DNA of 64,000 nucleotides, taken from Gammaproteobacteria bacterium. GTDB lineage: Bacteria; Pseudomonadota; Gammaproteobacteria; Steroidobacterales; Rariloculaceae. The notes under the pieces are model-generated. The model saw nothing but the letters and a program-made list of their open reading frames with translations. It had not been told where the DNA came from and did no database searches. The stretch covers positions 1-64,000 of the forward strand of contig JAJEGN010000018.1 in the NCBI GenBank assembly GCA_022819855.1. Direction: 5' to 3'. This document shows positions 30,364 through 39,266 of the stretch, piece after piece (position 1 is the stretch's first letter; the number at the start of each line of letters is the position of its first letter). Position numbers and translations under genes: made by a program.

Positions 30364-31161
30364 TCAGCGAAAAATCGCGTCCCTCTGGCAGCTCAGTTGG
30401 CCGGGTTCCCGTTCGACGCAGAGGTCGAGTTCGAAACCTGCCGTATCGGGACCCGGATCGACGACGGTGAGCTCGAGCCTTGCCGTCTCGCCCACGGACA
30501 TCAGCGCATCGGCAGCGACGTCGGCGGCCAGGTACTCGCCTGGCGAAAACGTGCGCGAACCGACCGCTGAATCCCAGCGATCGTTGAGCCTCAGATGGAC
30601 ATGCGGCCAGGGTTGCGCCCGGGGACCGCCGTTGAAGATGCTGGCGGCGACGACGAGACTGCTTCGGCGCGCCGAACCCGGCCCGGTGCGTGCGGAGGAA
30701 TCGATGACCACGTACTGCCCCAGGTCCCAGTTCGGGGTCAGCGGCACGCCGATGAACTCATAGGCGCGTGCAAGGGTTGGCCCGATCGCTTCATGCACGG
30801 CGAGCTCACCGCGATAGTGGTGCACGCCCTGAGCCGCAAGCGCGAGCGCAGCGAGACCTGCCGCGTACGGCCAGAGCCTGCGCCATCGGGTCTCGGGTTC
30901 CTGCGACCAGCTCAGCGTCGACGCCGCGGCGTCACCGTCCGGTCCGGCTTCGCCGCCGCCGGCGGCCGCGTGCGCTTCGTCGAATGCTTCGTGGTCTGCC
31001 GCTTGTCCGCTTGCGGCGCCCGGCGCGCCGTCCGGCTCGGCGTGGTGGGCATTGAACACTGTCTCACAGCGGCCGCAACGAACCTGTCCGCCAGCCTCGC
31101 CAAGCGCGTCGGCGGTGATCCGAAACGTCGTCATGCAGGCTGGACAGCGCGTATATAGCAT
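30364..31161 (-). CDS. zinc-ribbon and DUF3426 domain membrane protein
   Basis: The 265-residue protein starts with a zinc ribbon of the MJ0042 type (CPACMTTF and, 20 residues on, CGRCETVF). It then has an acidic low-complexity region, a single membrane segment (LWPYAAGLAALALAAQG, about residues 93-109) and a DUF3426 periplasmic domain with the usual FNGGPRAQPWPHVHLRL. The function is unknown, but the gene is regularly found between prmA and the dusB-fis or purH genes in gammaproteobacteria. Here prmA is missing upstream and the gene is separated from accC by about 240 bases of repeat-bearing DNA. Confidence 0.85.
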   Translation of the reverse strand: MLYTRCPACMTTFRITADALGEAGGQVRCGRCETVFNAHHAEPDGAPGAASGQAADHEAFDEAHAAAGGGEAGPDGDAAASTLSWSQEPETRWRRLWPYAAGLAALALAAQGVHHYRGELAVHEAIGPTLARAYEFIGVPLTPNWDLGQYVVIDSSARTGPGSARRSSLVVAASIFNGGPRAQPWPHVHLRLNDRWDSAVGSRTFSPGEYLAADVAADALMSVGETARLELTVVDPGPDTAGFELDLCVEREPGQLSCQRDAIFR

Positions 31162-31222
31162 GGCGTCCCGAGAGCCGTGAGCAACAGGATTCTAGCAGCC
31201 CGTGGCAGAAGTCCCGCTGCAT

Positions 31223-31311
31223 TTGGCGGAAGACCGCCTCGCAAAGCCTGATTGGCGGAAGACCGCCTCGCCAAGCCTGATTGGCCGAAACGGCTGGCCG
31301 AAGACGGCTGA
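31223..31311. repeat. 29-bp tandem hairpin repeat between accC and the zinc-ribbon gene
   Basis: Two 29-base copies lie head to tail, differing at one base. A third, diverged copy of 31 bases follows. Each full unit contains the hairpin GGCGG-AAGA-CCGCC and the tail AAGCCTGA. The third contains GGCCGAA and ACGGCTG elements that can also pair. The repeat sits where prmA is normally found. It may form a set of mRNA-stabilising or attenuating hairpins after accC. Nothing else in the 31162-31399 gap looks like a gene. Confidence 0.7.
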
Positions 31312-31399
31312 TCGACCGACGATGCATCCTGGCTGCCTGAGTTGCTCGCCGGTCTCGGTGCGACGGGAGACTTCTGACACGGACTGCCTGGCCACGGCG

Positions 31400-32743
31400 C
31401 TACTTCAGGCCGAGCCTCTTCTCCAGGTAATGGATGTCAGTGCCGCCGGTCTTGAAGGCCGAATGCTGGAAGATCTCCTGATGCAGGGGCACGTTGGTGT
31501 GAATGCCGTCGAGGACGATCTCGCCGAGCGCCGATGTCATCCTCGCGATCGCCGACGGCCGCTCGTCGCCGTGGGCGATGATCTTGGCAAGCAGCGAGTC
31601 GTAATGCGGGGGCACCTTGTAGCCGGTGTACACGTGGCTGTCCACGCGAATGCCGGGCCCGCCCGGCGGATGCCATAGCGAGACGGTGCCCGGCGACGGC
31701 ATGAAGGTCGTCGGGTGCTCGGCGTTGATCCGGCACTCGATCGCATGGCCGCTGACCATGATTTCATCCTGGGACCAGGGGAGCGGGTCGCCGGCAGCGA
31801 TCGCAAGCTGCGCCTTGATGATGTCGATGCCCGTGACCATCTCGGTCACCGGGTGCTCCACCTGAATGCGCGTGTTCATCTCGATGAAATGGAACTCGCC
31901 GTCTTCGTAGAGAAACTCGAACGTGCCGGCGCCCCGGTAGCCGATCTGCCGGCAGGCGTCCACGCAGCGCATGCCCATCTGTGCCCGGACCTCCGGCGTT
32001 ATGCCGGGCGCGGGCGCTTCCTCGACGACCTTCTGGTGCCGCCGCTGCATCGAGCAGTCGCGCTCACCGAGATGGATGGCATTGCCGTGCCCGTCCGCGA
32101 GGACCTGGAACTCGATATGCCGCGGCCGTTCCAGGTATTTCTCCATGTAGACCTGGTCGTTGCCGAAGGCCGCGCGCGCTTCGGTCTGCGTGATCGTTAT
32201 GGCGTTGAGCAGCGCCGCTTCGCTGTGTACCACGCGCATGCCCCGGCCGCCGCCTCCGCCGGCCGCCTTGATGATGACGGGGTAGCCGAGTTCGCGCGCG
32301 TTGCGCATGTGTTCGTCGGCGTCTTCGAGTTTCAGGGCGCCGGTACCGGGAACGCAGGGCACGCCGGCCTTGCGCATCGCCTCGATCGCGGAGACCTTGT
32401 CGCCCATGAGCCTGATCGTTTCCGCCTTCGGGCCGATGAATACGAAGCCGCTTTCCTCGACCTGCTCGGCGAAATCGGCATTCTCGGCGAGGAAGCCGTA
32501 GCCCGGGTGGATCGCGACGGCGTCGGTCACTTCGGCCGCGGCGATGATCGACGGCATGTTCAGGTAGCTGTCCTGGGACGGCGCCGGTCCGATGCAGACG
32601 GTCTCGTCCGCGAGCAATACGTGCTTGAGGTTGGCATCGGCCGCCGAATAGGCGGCAACGGACTTGATGCCGAGTTCGCGGCACGCACGCAGGACGCGCA
32701 ACGCAATCTCGCCGCGATTGGCGATCAGCACCTTGTCGAGCAC
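31400..32743 (-). CDS. accC: acetyl-CoA carboxylase, biotin carboxylase subunit
   Basis: AccC carboxylates the biotin on AccB with bicarbonate and ATP, the first half-reaction of fatty-acid synthesis. The 447 residues are normal. The ATP-grasp glycine loop [13 protein letters not shown], the [17 protein letters not shown] segment and the catalytic [15 protein letters not shown] are intact. It lies 6 bases after accB on the same strand and clearly belongs to the aroQ-accB-accC operon. The expected next gene, prmA, is absent; repeat DNA follows instead. Confidence 0.98.
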   Translation of the reverse strand: MLDKVLIANRGEIALRVLRACRELGIKSVAAYSAADANLKHVLLADETVCIGPAPSQDSYLNMPSIIAAAEVTDAVAIHPGYGFLAENADFAEQVEESGFVFIGPKAETIRLMGDKVSAIEAMRKAGVPCVPGTGALKLEDADEHMRNARELGYPVIIKAAGGGGGRGMRVVHSEAALLNAITITQTEARAAFGNDQVYMEKYLERPRHIEFQVLADGHGNAIHLGERDCSMQRRHQKVVEEAPAPGITPEVRAQMGMRCVDACRQIGYRGAGTFEFLYEDGEFHFIEMNTRIQVEHPVTEMVTGIDIIKAQLAIAAGDPLPWSQDEIMVSGHAIECRINAEHPTTFMPSPGTVSLWHPPGGPGIRVDSHVYTGYKVPPHYDSLLAKIIAHGDERPSAIARMTSALGEIVLDGIHTNVPLHQEIFQHSAFKTGGTDIHYLEKRLGLK

Positions 32744-32749
32744 GGGCGG

Positions 32750-33199
32750 CTATTCCTCTATGACGAACAGCGCCTGCCCGTATTCGACGGGATTGCCGTT
32801 TTCGACGAGGATCTTCGCGACACGGCCGGCCGTGTCCGATTCGATCTGATTCATCATCTTCATCGCTTCAATGATGCAGAGCGTGTCGCCTGGCGCGACC
32901 GTGCTGCCGACCTCGACGAAGGGTTTCGCTCCAGGGCTCGGCGCGGCGTAGAAGATCCCGACCATCGGCGCAGTGATTTCGTGGCCGTGAGGCGGCTCGG
33001 CGCCCGGCGGCGCGGTCCTGGATCCGGCTTCCCGCTCGGGCCCGGCGGTCGCCGCCGGCGATTGCGCAACAACCTCGGCCGGCGCCGTGGACGCGTGCCG
33101 GCTGATTCGGACGGACTCTTCGCCTTCGGTAATTTCAAGCTCTGCGATGCCCGATGTCTCGACGAGCTCGATGAGTTTCTTGAGTTTGCGAATATCCAT
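32750..33199 (-). CDS. accB: acetyl-CoA carboxylase, biotin carboxyl carrier protein
   Basis: AccB carries the biotin for acetyl-CoA carboxylase. The 149-residue protein has the N-terminal helix ([18 protein letters not shown]), a Pro/Ala-rich linker, and a C-terminal biotinyl domain whose [10 protein letters not shown] holds the biotinylated Lys. BirA, encoded at 56156, would attach the biotin. It lies two bases after aroQ and six bases before accC, the common gammaproteobacterial order. Confidence 0.97.
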   Translation of the reverse strand: MDIRKLKKLIELVETSGIAELEITEGEESVRISRHASTAPAEVVAQSPAATAGPEREAGSRTAPPGAEPPHGHEITAPMVGIFYAAPSPGAKPFVEVGSTVAPGDTLCIIEAMKMMNQIESDTAGRVAKILVENGNPVEYGQALFVIEE

Positions 33200-33201
33200 T
33201 T

Positions 33202-33648
33202 CTATTGCGGCTGGCGGCTCAGGTAACGATGGGCCGCCGTCAGCGCGAGTTCGTAGCTTGCGACGCCGAAGCCCGCGACCGTGCCGACAGCGATGTCGGC
33301 GAAGAACGACCGCTGGCGAAAGTCCTCTCGCGACGCCACGTTCGACAGGTGGACTTCCACGAACGGTATCTCGACGGCGAGAAGCGCGTCGCGCAACGCC
33401 ACGCTGGTGTGCGTGAACGCCGCCGGGTTGAACAGGATGAAATCGACCGAACCGCGCGCTGCGTGGACGCGCTCGATGAGTTCATGCTCGGCGTCGCTCT
33501 GATACGCCTCGAGCGAGTGGCCGAAGTCCGCCGCCTGCTCGCGAAGCTGCGCTTCGATATCGGCAAGCGTCGTCGTGCCGTAGACTTCGGGCTCTCGGTG
33601 TCCGAGCAGGCCAAGGTTCGGTCCGTTGAGCAGCAGTAGATTCGACAT
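33202..33648 (-). CDS. aroQ: type II 3-dehydroquinate dehydratase
   Basis: AroQ converts 3-dehydroquinate to 3-dehydroshikimate in the shikimate pathway. The 148 residues are typical, with [21 protein letters not shown] (active-site Arg and Tyr), [17 protein letters not shown] and [15 protein letters not shown] (catalytic His). No Shine-Dalgarno motif is visible in front of the ATG. Instead an inverted repeat reaches to the A of the start codon, which may control translation. The gene heads the aroQ-accB-accC operon. Type II enzymes are dodecameric. Confidence 0.95.
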   Translation of the reverse strand: MSNLLLLNGPNLGLLGHREPEVYGTTTLADIEAQLREQAADFGHSLEAYQSDAEHELIERVHAARGSVDFILFNPAAFTHTSVALRDALLAVEIPFVEVHLSNVASREDFRQRSFFADIAVGTVAGFGVASYELALTAAHRYLSRQPQ

Positions 33649-33676
33649 TGCACAAGTTACGGTAACTTCGGTGCAA
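33648..33676. promoter_or_regulatory. inverted repeat abutting the aroQ start codon
   Basis: AAGTTAC and GTAACTT are perfect arms around a single base, and TTGCAC and GTGCAA extend the pairing with a two-base bulge. The left end includes the A of the minus-strand ATG of aroQ. In mRNA it would form a hairpin next to the start codon; in DNA it could be an operator. No ribosome binding site competes with it. Confidence 0.5.
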
Positions 33677-33761
33677 GATTACTGTATTTCGCTGCATTTG
33701 GCAGCATTTTTGCGCGTTTTTCGAGGATTCCGCTGCGCAGGCCGGCAGGCTGCGCGGGTAG

Positions 33762-33792
33762 GGCCAGGAGCCTGCGGCGCAGGCTCCTGGCC
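33762..33792. terminator. 15-bp inverted repeat after the tlpA-like gene
   Basis: Perfect arms GGCCAGGAGCCTGCG and its complement meet with almost no loop, directly at the 3' end of the minus-strand tlpA-like gene (stop at 33795). A second, weaker hairpin (CTGCGCAGG ... TGCGC) follows. There is no T-run, so it is a possible terminator or a transcript-stabilising hairpin rather than a classic intrinsic terminator. Confidence 0.4.
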
Positions 33793-33794
33793 TG

Positions 33795-34406
33795 TCAGAT
33801 GCGGTCGGCGAGCCGCGTCCGTGCAGCGGTGTTGTCGATTTTCCCTGCCGCGAGTTCGTCGAGCACGGCGACGTAACGCTCGAGATGTTCGGGGTGAACT
33901 TCGCCCGTATGCACGCCGAGCACGGCGCCGTCGGCGCCCGTGAAGACCGTGAAGGGCAGCGCGAGGAACTGCACTCCGAACGCTGAAGCCGCTGACATCG
34001 CTTCGGCTTCGCCCATGAGCACCGGATAGTTGAACTGCATCTCGTCGGCGAACGCGAGCACCGGCTCGCGGCGGTCGATGGCGATGCCGACCACCTGCAG
34101 TGACGCGTTGTCGGTCTGAAATTCCTTGAGCATCGGGATTTCCCGGAGGCAGGGTGCGCACCAGGTGGCCCAGAAGTTGACGAGCATGGGCTTGCCGGCC
34201 CAGCTCCCGATCGAACGCATGTCCCCGCCGAGGTCTTCGAGCGCGAAGTCCGGCAAACTGTCAGCGAGCGTTGGCTGCGCCGCTGCGAGTGCCGGCGGGG
34301 CCTCTTCGGCAGGATCGCCTGCAAGCAGCCTGTAGCCGGTGTAGGCGACCAGTGCCGCCGCGCTCAGCGCGAGGGTCAATCCGGCTGGCGTTGCGAACCT
34401 TGCCAT
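33795..34406 (-). CDS. TlpA-like thiol-disulfide oxidoreductase
   Basis: The 203-residue protein has an N-terminal signal anchor (LTLALSAAALVAYTGYRLL) and a periplasmic thioredoxin-like domain of the TlpA/ResA type. The redox motif is WCAPC in LVNFWATWCAPCLREIP; a cis-Pro in LPFTVF follows. Such proteins reduce disulfides in the periplasm, for example in cytochrome c maturation, and receive electrons from DsbD, which is the adjacent upstream gene (15-base gap, same strand). That neighbourhood supports the call. Confidence 0.9.
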   Translation of the reverse strand: MARFATPAGLTLALSAAALVAYTGYRLLAGDPAEEAPPALAAAQPTLADSLPDFALEDLGGDMRSIGSWAGKPMLVNFWATWCAPCLREIPMLKEFQTDNASLQVVGIAIDRREPVLAFADEMQFNYPVLMGEAEAMSAASAFGVQFLALPFTVFTGADGAVLGVHTGEVHPEHLERYVAVLDELAAGKIDNTAARTRLADRI

Positions 34407-34421
34407 CGTGGAATCGTTGCC

Positions 34422-36626
34422 CTACAGCGCCGCGAGCCGGTCGACGTGCGCGGCGAACTCCTCGGCCGGCACGTAGCCGACGAGCTTGTATGGTTCGCGT
34501 TCGAGCCCCTGCCGGTCGAAGAATGCGATGGTCGGCGGGCCGAAGCTGTTGAAGCGGTCGAGCAGTTCCTGATCGTTGTCGTCGTTCGCCGTGACGTCGG
34601 CGCGCAGCAGCATGAACGGCTCGAGCGCCGCAACGACGCCGGGATCGGGGAAGGTGTATTCCTCCATCTCCTTGCAGGACACGCACCATTCGGCCGTGAA
34701 GTCGACCATGACCGGCCGGCCGGCCGCGCGCGCCTCGGCGAGCAGGCCGTCGAGCGCCGTGACGGTCTCGACATCCACGAAGTCGAGTTGCTCGGTCTGC
34801 ACGGGAAGTCCGTTGAGGGCCAGCAGCGCGCCGCGCGGCAGCGGCCGCAGCGGATTCTCGCCACCGAGCGTGGCGCCGATGAGCATGAGCGCGCCGTAAA
34901 GGCAGGCGAGGACGCCGAGTCCCTTGGCCAGCCGTCTCGGCGCCGCGGGATCCTGCGGCAAGGGCTCGAACGCGCCGAGGAAGACGCCCGTCAGGAAGAC
35001 GAGCAGGGCCCAGAGCGTGAGCGTCACGCTGCCCGGCAGAATGCGTTCCATCATCCAGATCGCAAGGCCGAGCATCATGACCCCGAAACCGGCCTTGACG
35101 ACGTTCATCCATGCGCCCGCGTGCGGCAGCAGCTTGCCCGCCGACGCGCCGACCAGGAGCAGCGGCGAGCCCATGCCGAGGCTCAGCGCGAAGAGCGCTC
35201 CGGCGCCGCGTACGACATCGCCGCTCTGCCCGATCACGGCCAGCGTCGCGACGAGCGGCGGGGCGACACAGGTCGTGACGATCAGCGCGGACAACGCCCC
35301 CATGACCGCAACGCCCGCGAACGTGCCGCCCTTCTGGCGGCTTGCGAGCTTGTTCACGCGCGTCTGGATGGCGGCCGGCACCTGCAGTTCGTAGAGGCCG
35401 AACATGCCGAGCGCGAGGACGACGAAGAGGCCCGCGAAGAGCGTGATGATCCATGGCCTTTGGAAGATTGCCTGGATCTGTTCGCCGGCGAGCGCCGCGA
35501 GTGCGCCGGCAGCGGTGTAGGTGACCGCCATGCCCATCACGTAACTGAACGAGAGCGCGAACCCGCGCGTGGCCGTGACCTTGTCCTGTCCCGCGATGAT
35601 GCCCGAGAGGATCGGCACCATCGGCAGTACGCAGGGGGTGAACGCAAGCAGCAGACCGAGCCCGTAGAAGGTGCCGAGCACGATGAGCCAGGAGTCGCTG
35701 AGCACGAGCGCCGCGAGGCGGTCCTGTTCGGAAACCATGACGTCGCCGCCGCCGGCGGGTACGGCAAACTCGCTTGCGGCCGGCAGCACGAGCGCCATGG
35801 TCTGTTCGCCGGGCGGATAGCAGATGCTGTTCTCCCGGCAACCCTGGAACTGCCCGCGCACCGTGACCGGGATCTCGTCGGGGCTCGCACGCGAAAACGG
35901 TATCGTCGCTTCGACGTAGTCGTAGAAGACCTCGACGTCGCCGAAGTTCTCGTCGTAGTGCGGCTCCCCGGGCGGCAGGCTCGCGTTGCCGAGGCCGAGG
36001 CCGCCGTCGGCCTCGAAGCCGAACTTGTCGCTGTACAGGTAATAGCCCGGCGCGATCTGCCAGGCGACGACGAGTTCGTTGGCCCCGTCGAACCGGGCGT
36101 TCATGACGAAAGCTTCGTCGACCGGCAGGAGGTCGTCGGCCGCTCCGCCGAAGATCAGGCTCGAAGCTCCGCCGGTTGCAGGCTCGCCCTGCGGCAGCTC
36201 GACGAGGCTCGTCCAGCGCTGCGGGGGATAGCACAGCCCGATGTCGGCGCAGCCCTGCAGTCTGAGCTCGAGTTCCAGTTGCCGAACCGAGCCGCTGCGG
36301 GTGTACGGGACGGAAATGTCGAACTCGCCGCGGTAGATTTCCTGTACGCCGAAGAACTCGTCTTCGTAGATTGCGCCGGGCGGAAACTCGGCGGAGCCCA
36401 GCGTCACGACGCTCGTGGCGCTCTCGAAGCCGAACCGTTCGCGATACAGGTAATAGCCGTCGGGCACCTCGAAGCTCAGCAGCACGCGGTCCGCGTCGGC
36501 CTGCGCGCTGTAGGGGAACGCGTCGCGCGGGTGCAGGACTTCCTGATCCTGGGCCGCAAGCACCGACGGCAACGCGCCGGCAACTACGGCGACGAGAAGC
36601 GCGAACGGCGTTGGGCGCGGCTGCAT
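34422..36626 (-). CDS. dsbD: protein-disulfide reductase DsbD with duplicated N-terminal domain
   Basis: DsbD moves electrons from cytoplasmic thioredoxin to periplasmic thiol proteins. After a signal peptide it shows two successive DsbD-alpha-like domains. The first (about residues 25-140) ends with CADIGLCYPP and the second (about 150-265) with CRENSICYPP, so each has a redox Cys pair. The membrane domain (about 290-600) has TPCVLPMVPI near 331 and TTCVAPPLVATL near 452. The C-terminal thioredoxin domain has EWCVSCKEME near 648. The usual length is about 570 residues; 734 here is due to the extra domain. The ATG follows GGAAGAAGCC. It lies 10 bases from cutA on the same strand. Confidence 0.93.
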   Translation of the reverse strand: MQPRPTPFALLVAVVAGALPSVLAAQDQEVLHPRDAFPYSAQADADRVLLSFEVPDGYYLYRERFGFESATSVVTLGSAEFPPGAIYEDEFFGVQEIYRGEFDISVPYTRSGSVRQLELELRLQGCADIGLCYPPQRWTSLVELPQGEPATGGASSLIFGGAADDLLPVDEAFVMNARFDGANELVVAWQIAPGYYLYSDKFGFEADGGLGLGNASLPPGEPHYDENFGDVEVFYDYVEATIPFSRASPDEIPVTVRGQFQGCRENSICYPPGEQTMALVLPAASEFAVPAGGGDVMVSEQDRLAALVLSDSWLIVLGTFYGLGLLLAFTPCVLPMVPILSGIIAGQDKVTATRGFALSFSYVMGMAVTYTAAGALAALAGEQIQAIFQRPWIITLFAGLFVVLALGMFGLYELQVPAAIQTRVNKLASRQKGGTFAGVAVMGALSALIVTTCVAPPLVATLAVIGQSGDVVRGAGALFALSLGMGSPLLLVGASAGKLLPHAGAWMNVVKAGFGVMMLGLAIWMMERILPGSVTLTLWALLVFLTGVFLGAFEPLPQDPAAPRRLAKGLGVLACLYGALMLIGATLGGENPLRPLPRGALLALNGLPVQTEQLDFVDVETVTALDGLLAEARAAGRPVMVDFTAEWCVSCKEMEEYTFPDPGVVAALEPFMLLRADVTANDDNDQELLDRFNSFGPPTIAFFDRQGLEREPYKLVGYVPAEEFAAHVDRLAAL

Positions 36627-36636
36627 GGCTTCTTCC

Positions 36637-37023
36637 TCAGTCCCGGACGGCCGTACCGAGCCAGTCCAGGTAATCGCTGGAACCCGCCTGGATCCTGACC
36701 GCCACGACCTCGGGCAGGTCATAGCCGGAAAGGCTCTTGATCCGTTCCTCGATGGCGTCCAGGCGTTCTTCAGTCGTCTTGATCAGCAACAGGAACTCCT
36801 TGCCGCGTTCGACCTTGCCGGCCCAGCGGTAGGTGGACGATACGTTGTCCACGGTGTTGACGCATGCGGCGAGCCGGCTGGCCACGAGCGCGTCGGCGAG
36901 CTCCTGCGCCTGGCTCGAGCTTCCACACGTTGTCAGCACCAGGAACGGCTCGGAACTCACGCTGCCCGGCACCTTCGGTGTATCCAAACCGATAGCATAC
37001 CGCCCGCGTGCCGCCGGTGTCAT
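36637..37023 (-). CDS. cutA: divalent cation tolerance protein CutA
   Basis: CutA is a small trimeric protein linked to copper tolerance and to signalling in some bacteria. The core of about 105 residues has FLVLTTCGSSSQAQELA, LAACVNTV, STYRWAGKVERGKEFLLLIKT and a terminal LPEVVAVRIQAGSSDYLDWL, which match the family. The chosen ATG gives 128 residues; the upstream frame would run into the groES promoter region. It lies between dsbD and groES, a conserved order. Its own promoter must overlap the groES control region, since the CIRCE element is only 40 bases away. Confidence 0.9.
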   Translation of the reverse strand: MTPAARGRYAIGLDTPKVPGSVSSEPFLVLTTCGSSSQAQELADALVASRLAACVNTVDNVSSTYRWAGKVERGKEFLLLIKTTEERLDAIEERIKSLSGYDLPEVVAVRIQAGSSDYLDWLGTAVRD

Positions 37024-37036
37024 GGTCGCGCAAGCC

Positions 37037-37065
37037 CTTGAAATCCTCAAAGCTGGCCCTATCAT
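37037..37065 (+). promoter_or_regulatory. groESL promoter, sigma-70 with an overlapping sigma-32-like site
   Basis: CTTGAAA at 37037 is followed after 13 bases by CCCTATCAT, a good match to the heat-shock sigma-32 consensus (CTTGAAA, then CCCCAT-T). The same bases read as a sigma-70 promoter: TTGAAA, 16 bases, TATCAT. The downstream end touches the CIRCE element. So groESL may have both positive sigma-32 and negative HrcA heat-shock control. Confidence 0.6.
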
Positions 37066-37091
37066 TAGCACTCGCTTCGGCCGAGTGCTAG
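37065..37091 (+). promoter_or_regulatory. CIRCE operator for HrcA
   Basis: TTAGCACTC, 9 bases, GAGTGCTAG: this differs from the consensus CIRCE (TTAGCACTC-N9-GAGTGCTAA) at only the last base. It lies 65 bases upstream of groES, overlapping the -10 region. HrcA binding there would repress groESL until heat shock. The hrcA gene is not in this window. Confidence 0.93.
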
Positions 37092-37155
37092 CAAATTTTC
37101 GGCCCGGAAGTGATTGTTTTAATCAAATCAAAGGTTTGGAAAGGGAGCCCCATCC

Positions 37156-37446
37156 ATGAACATTCGTCCTTTGCATGATCGCGTCGTCATCCGGCGCACG
37201 GAGGAAGAGCGAACGTCCCCGGGCGGCATCGTGATTCCCGACACGGCGGCCGAAAAACCCATTCGCGGCGAAGTGGTCGCGGTCGGCAACGGCAAGATTC
37301 TCGACAGCGGCGAAATCCGCGCGCTCGACCTCAAGGTGGGCGACCAGGTGCTGTTCGGCAAGTACTCGGGGACCGAGGTCAAGGTCGAAGGCGAGGACCT
37401 GCTCGTCATGCGCGAAGACGACGTCATGGCCGTGATCGAAGGCTGA
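37156..37446 (+). CDS. groES: co-chaperonin GroES
   Basis: GroES is the 10-kDa heptameric lid of the chaperonin. The 96-residue protein has the full family sequence: [14 protein letters not shown], the mobile loop [42 protein letters not shown] and the terminal [19 protein letters not shown] precedes the ATG. It is the first gene of the groES-groEL operon under the CIRCE element. Confidence 0.98.
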   Translation: MNIRPLHDRVVIRRTEEERTSPGGIVIPDTAAEKPIRGEVVAVGNGKILDSGEIRALDLKVGDQVLFGKYSGTEVKVEGEDLLVMREDDVMAVIEG

Positions 37447-37466
37447 CGCGTCCCCGCATCGCTTGA

Positions 37467-39131
<1,665 letters not shown>

Positions 39132-39157
39132 GGCCGTCCCCCTGGACTGACGACCAG

Positions 39158-39186
39158 AGCCCCGCCTCGTGCGGGGCTTTTTTTTC
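39158..39186 (+). terminator. intrinsic terminator after groEL
   Basis: AGCCCCGC and GCGGGGCT form a hairpin with a short loop, followed by eight T residues. It lies 27 bases after the groEL stop and closes the groESL operon. Confidence 0.93.
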
Positions 39187-39266
39187 GGATACTTTGCTTC
39201 GGCCGCGCACCCGCGTTTATCGTTACGGTTCGTTCCTGCGCTCGAAGTGGATTCCTTCCCGCCGTG

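Noticed and set aside
34446..36698. Plus-strand open frame of 750 codons opposite dsbD
   Set aside because: DsbD is certain on the minus strand. The opposite frame is charged and repetitive, as expected from a shadow.
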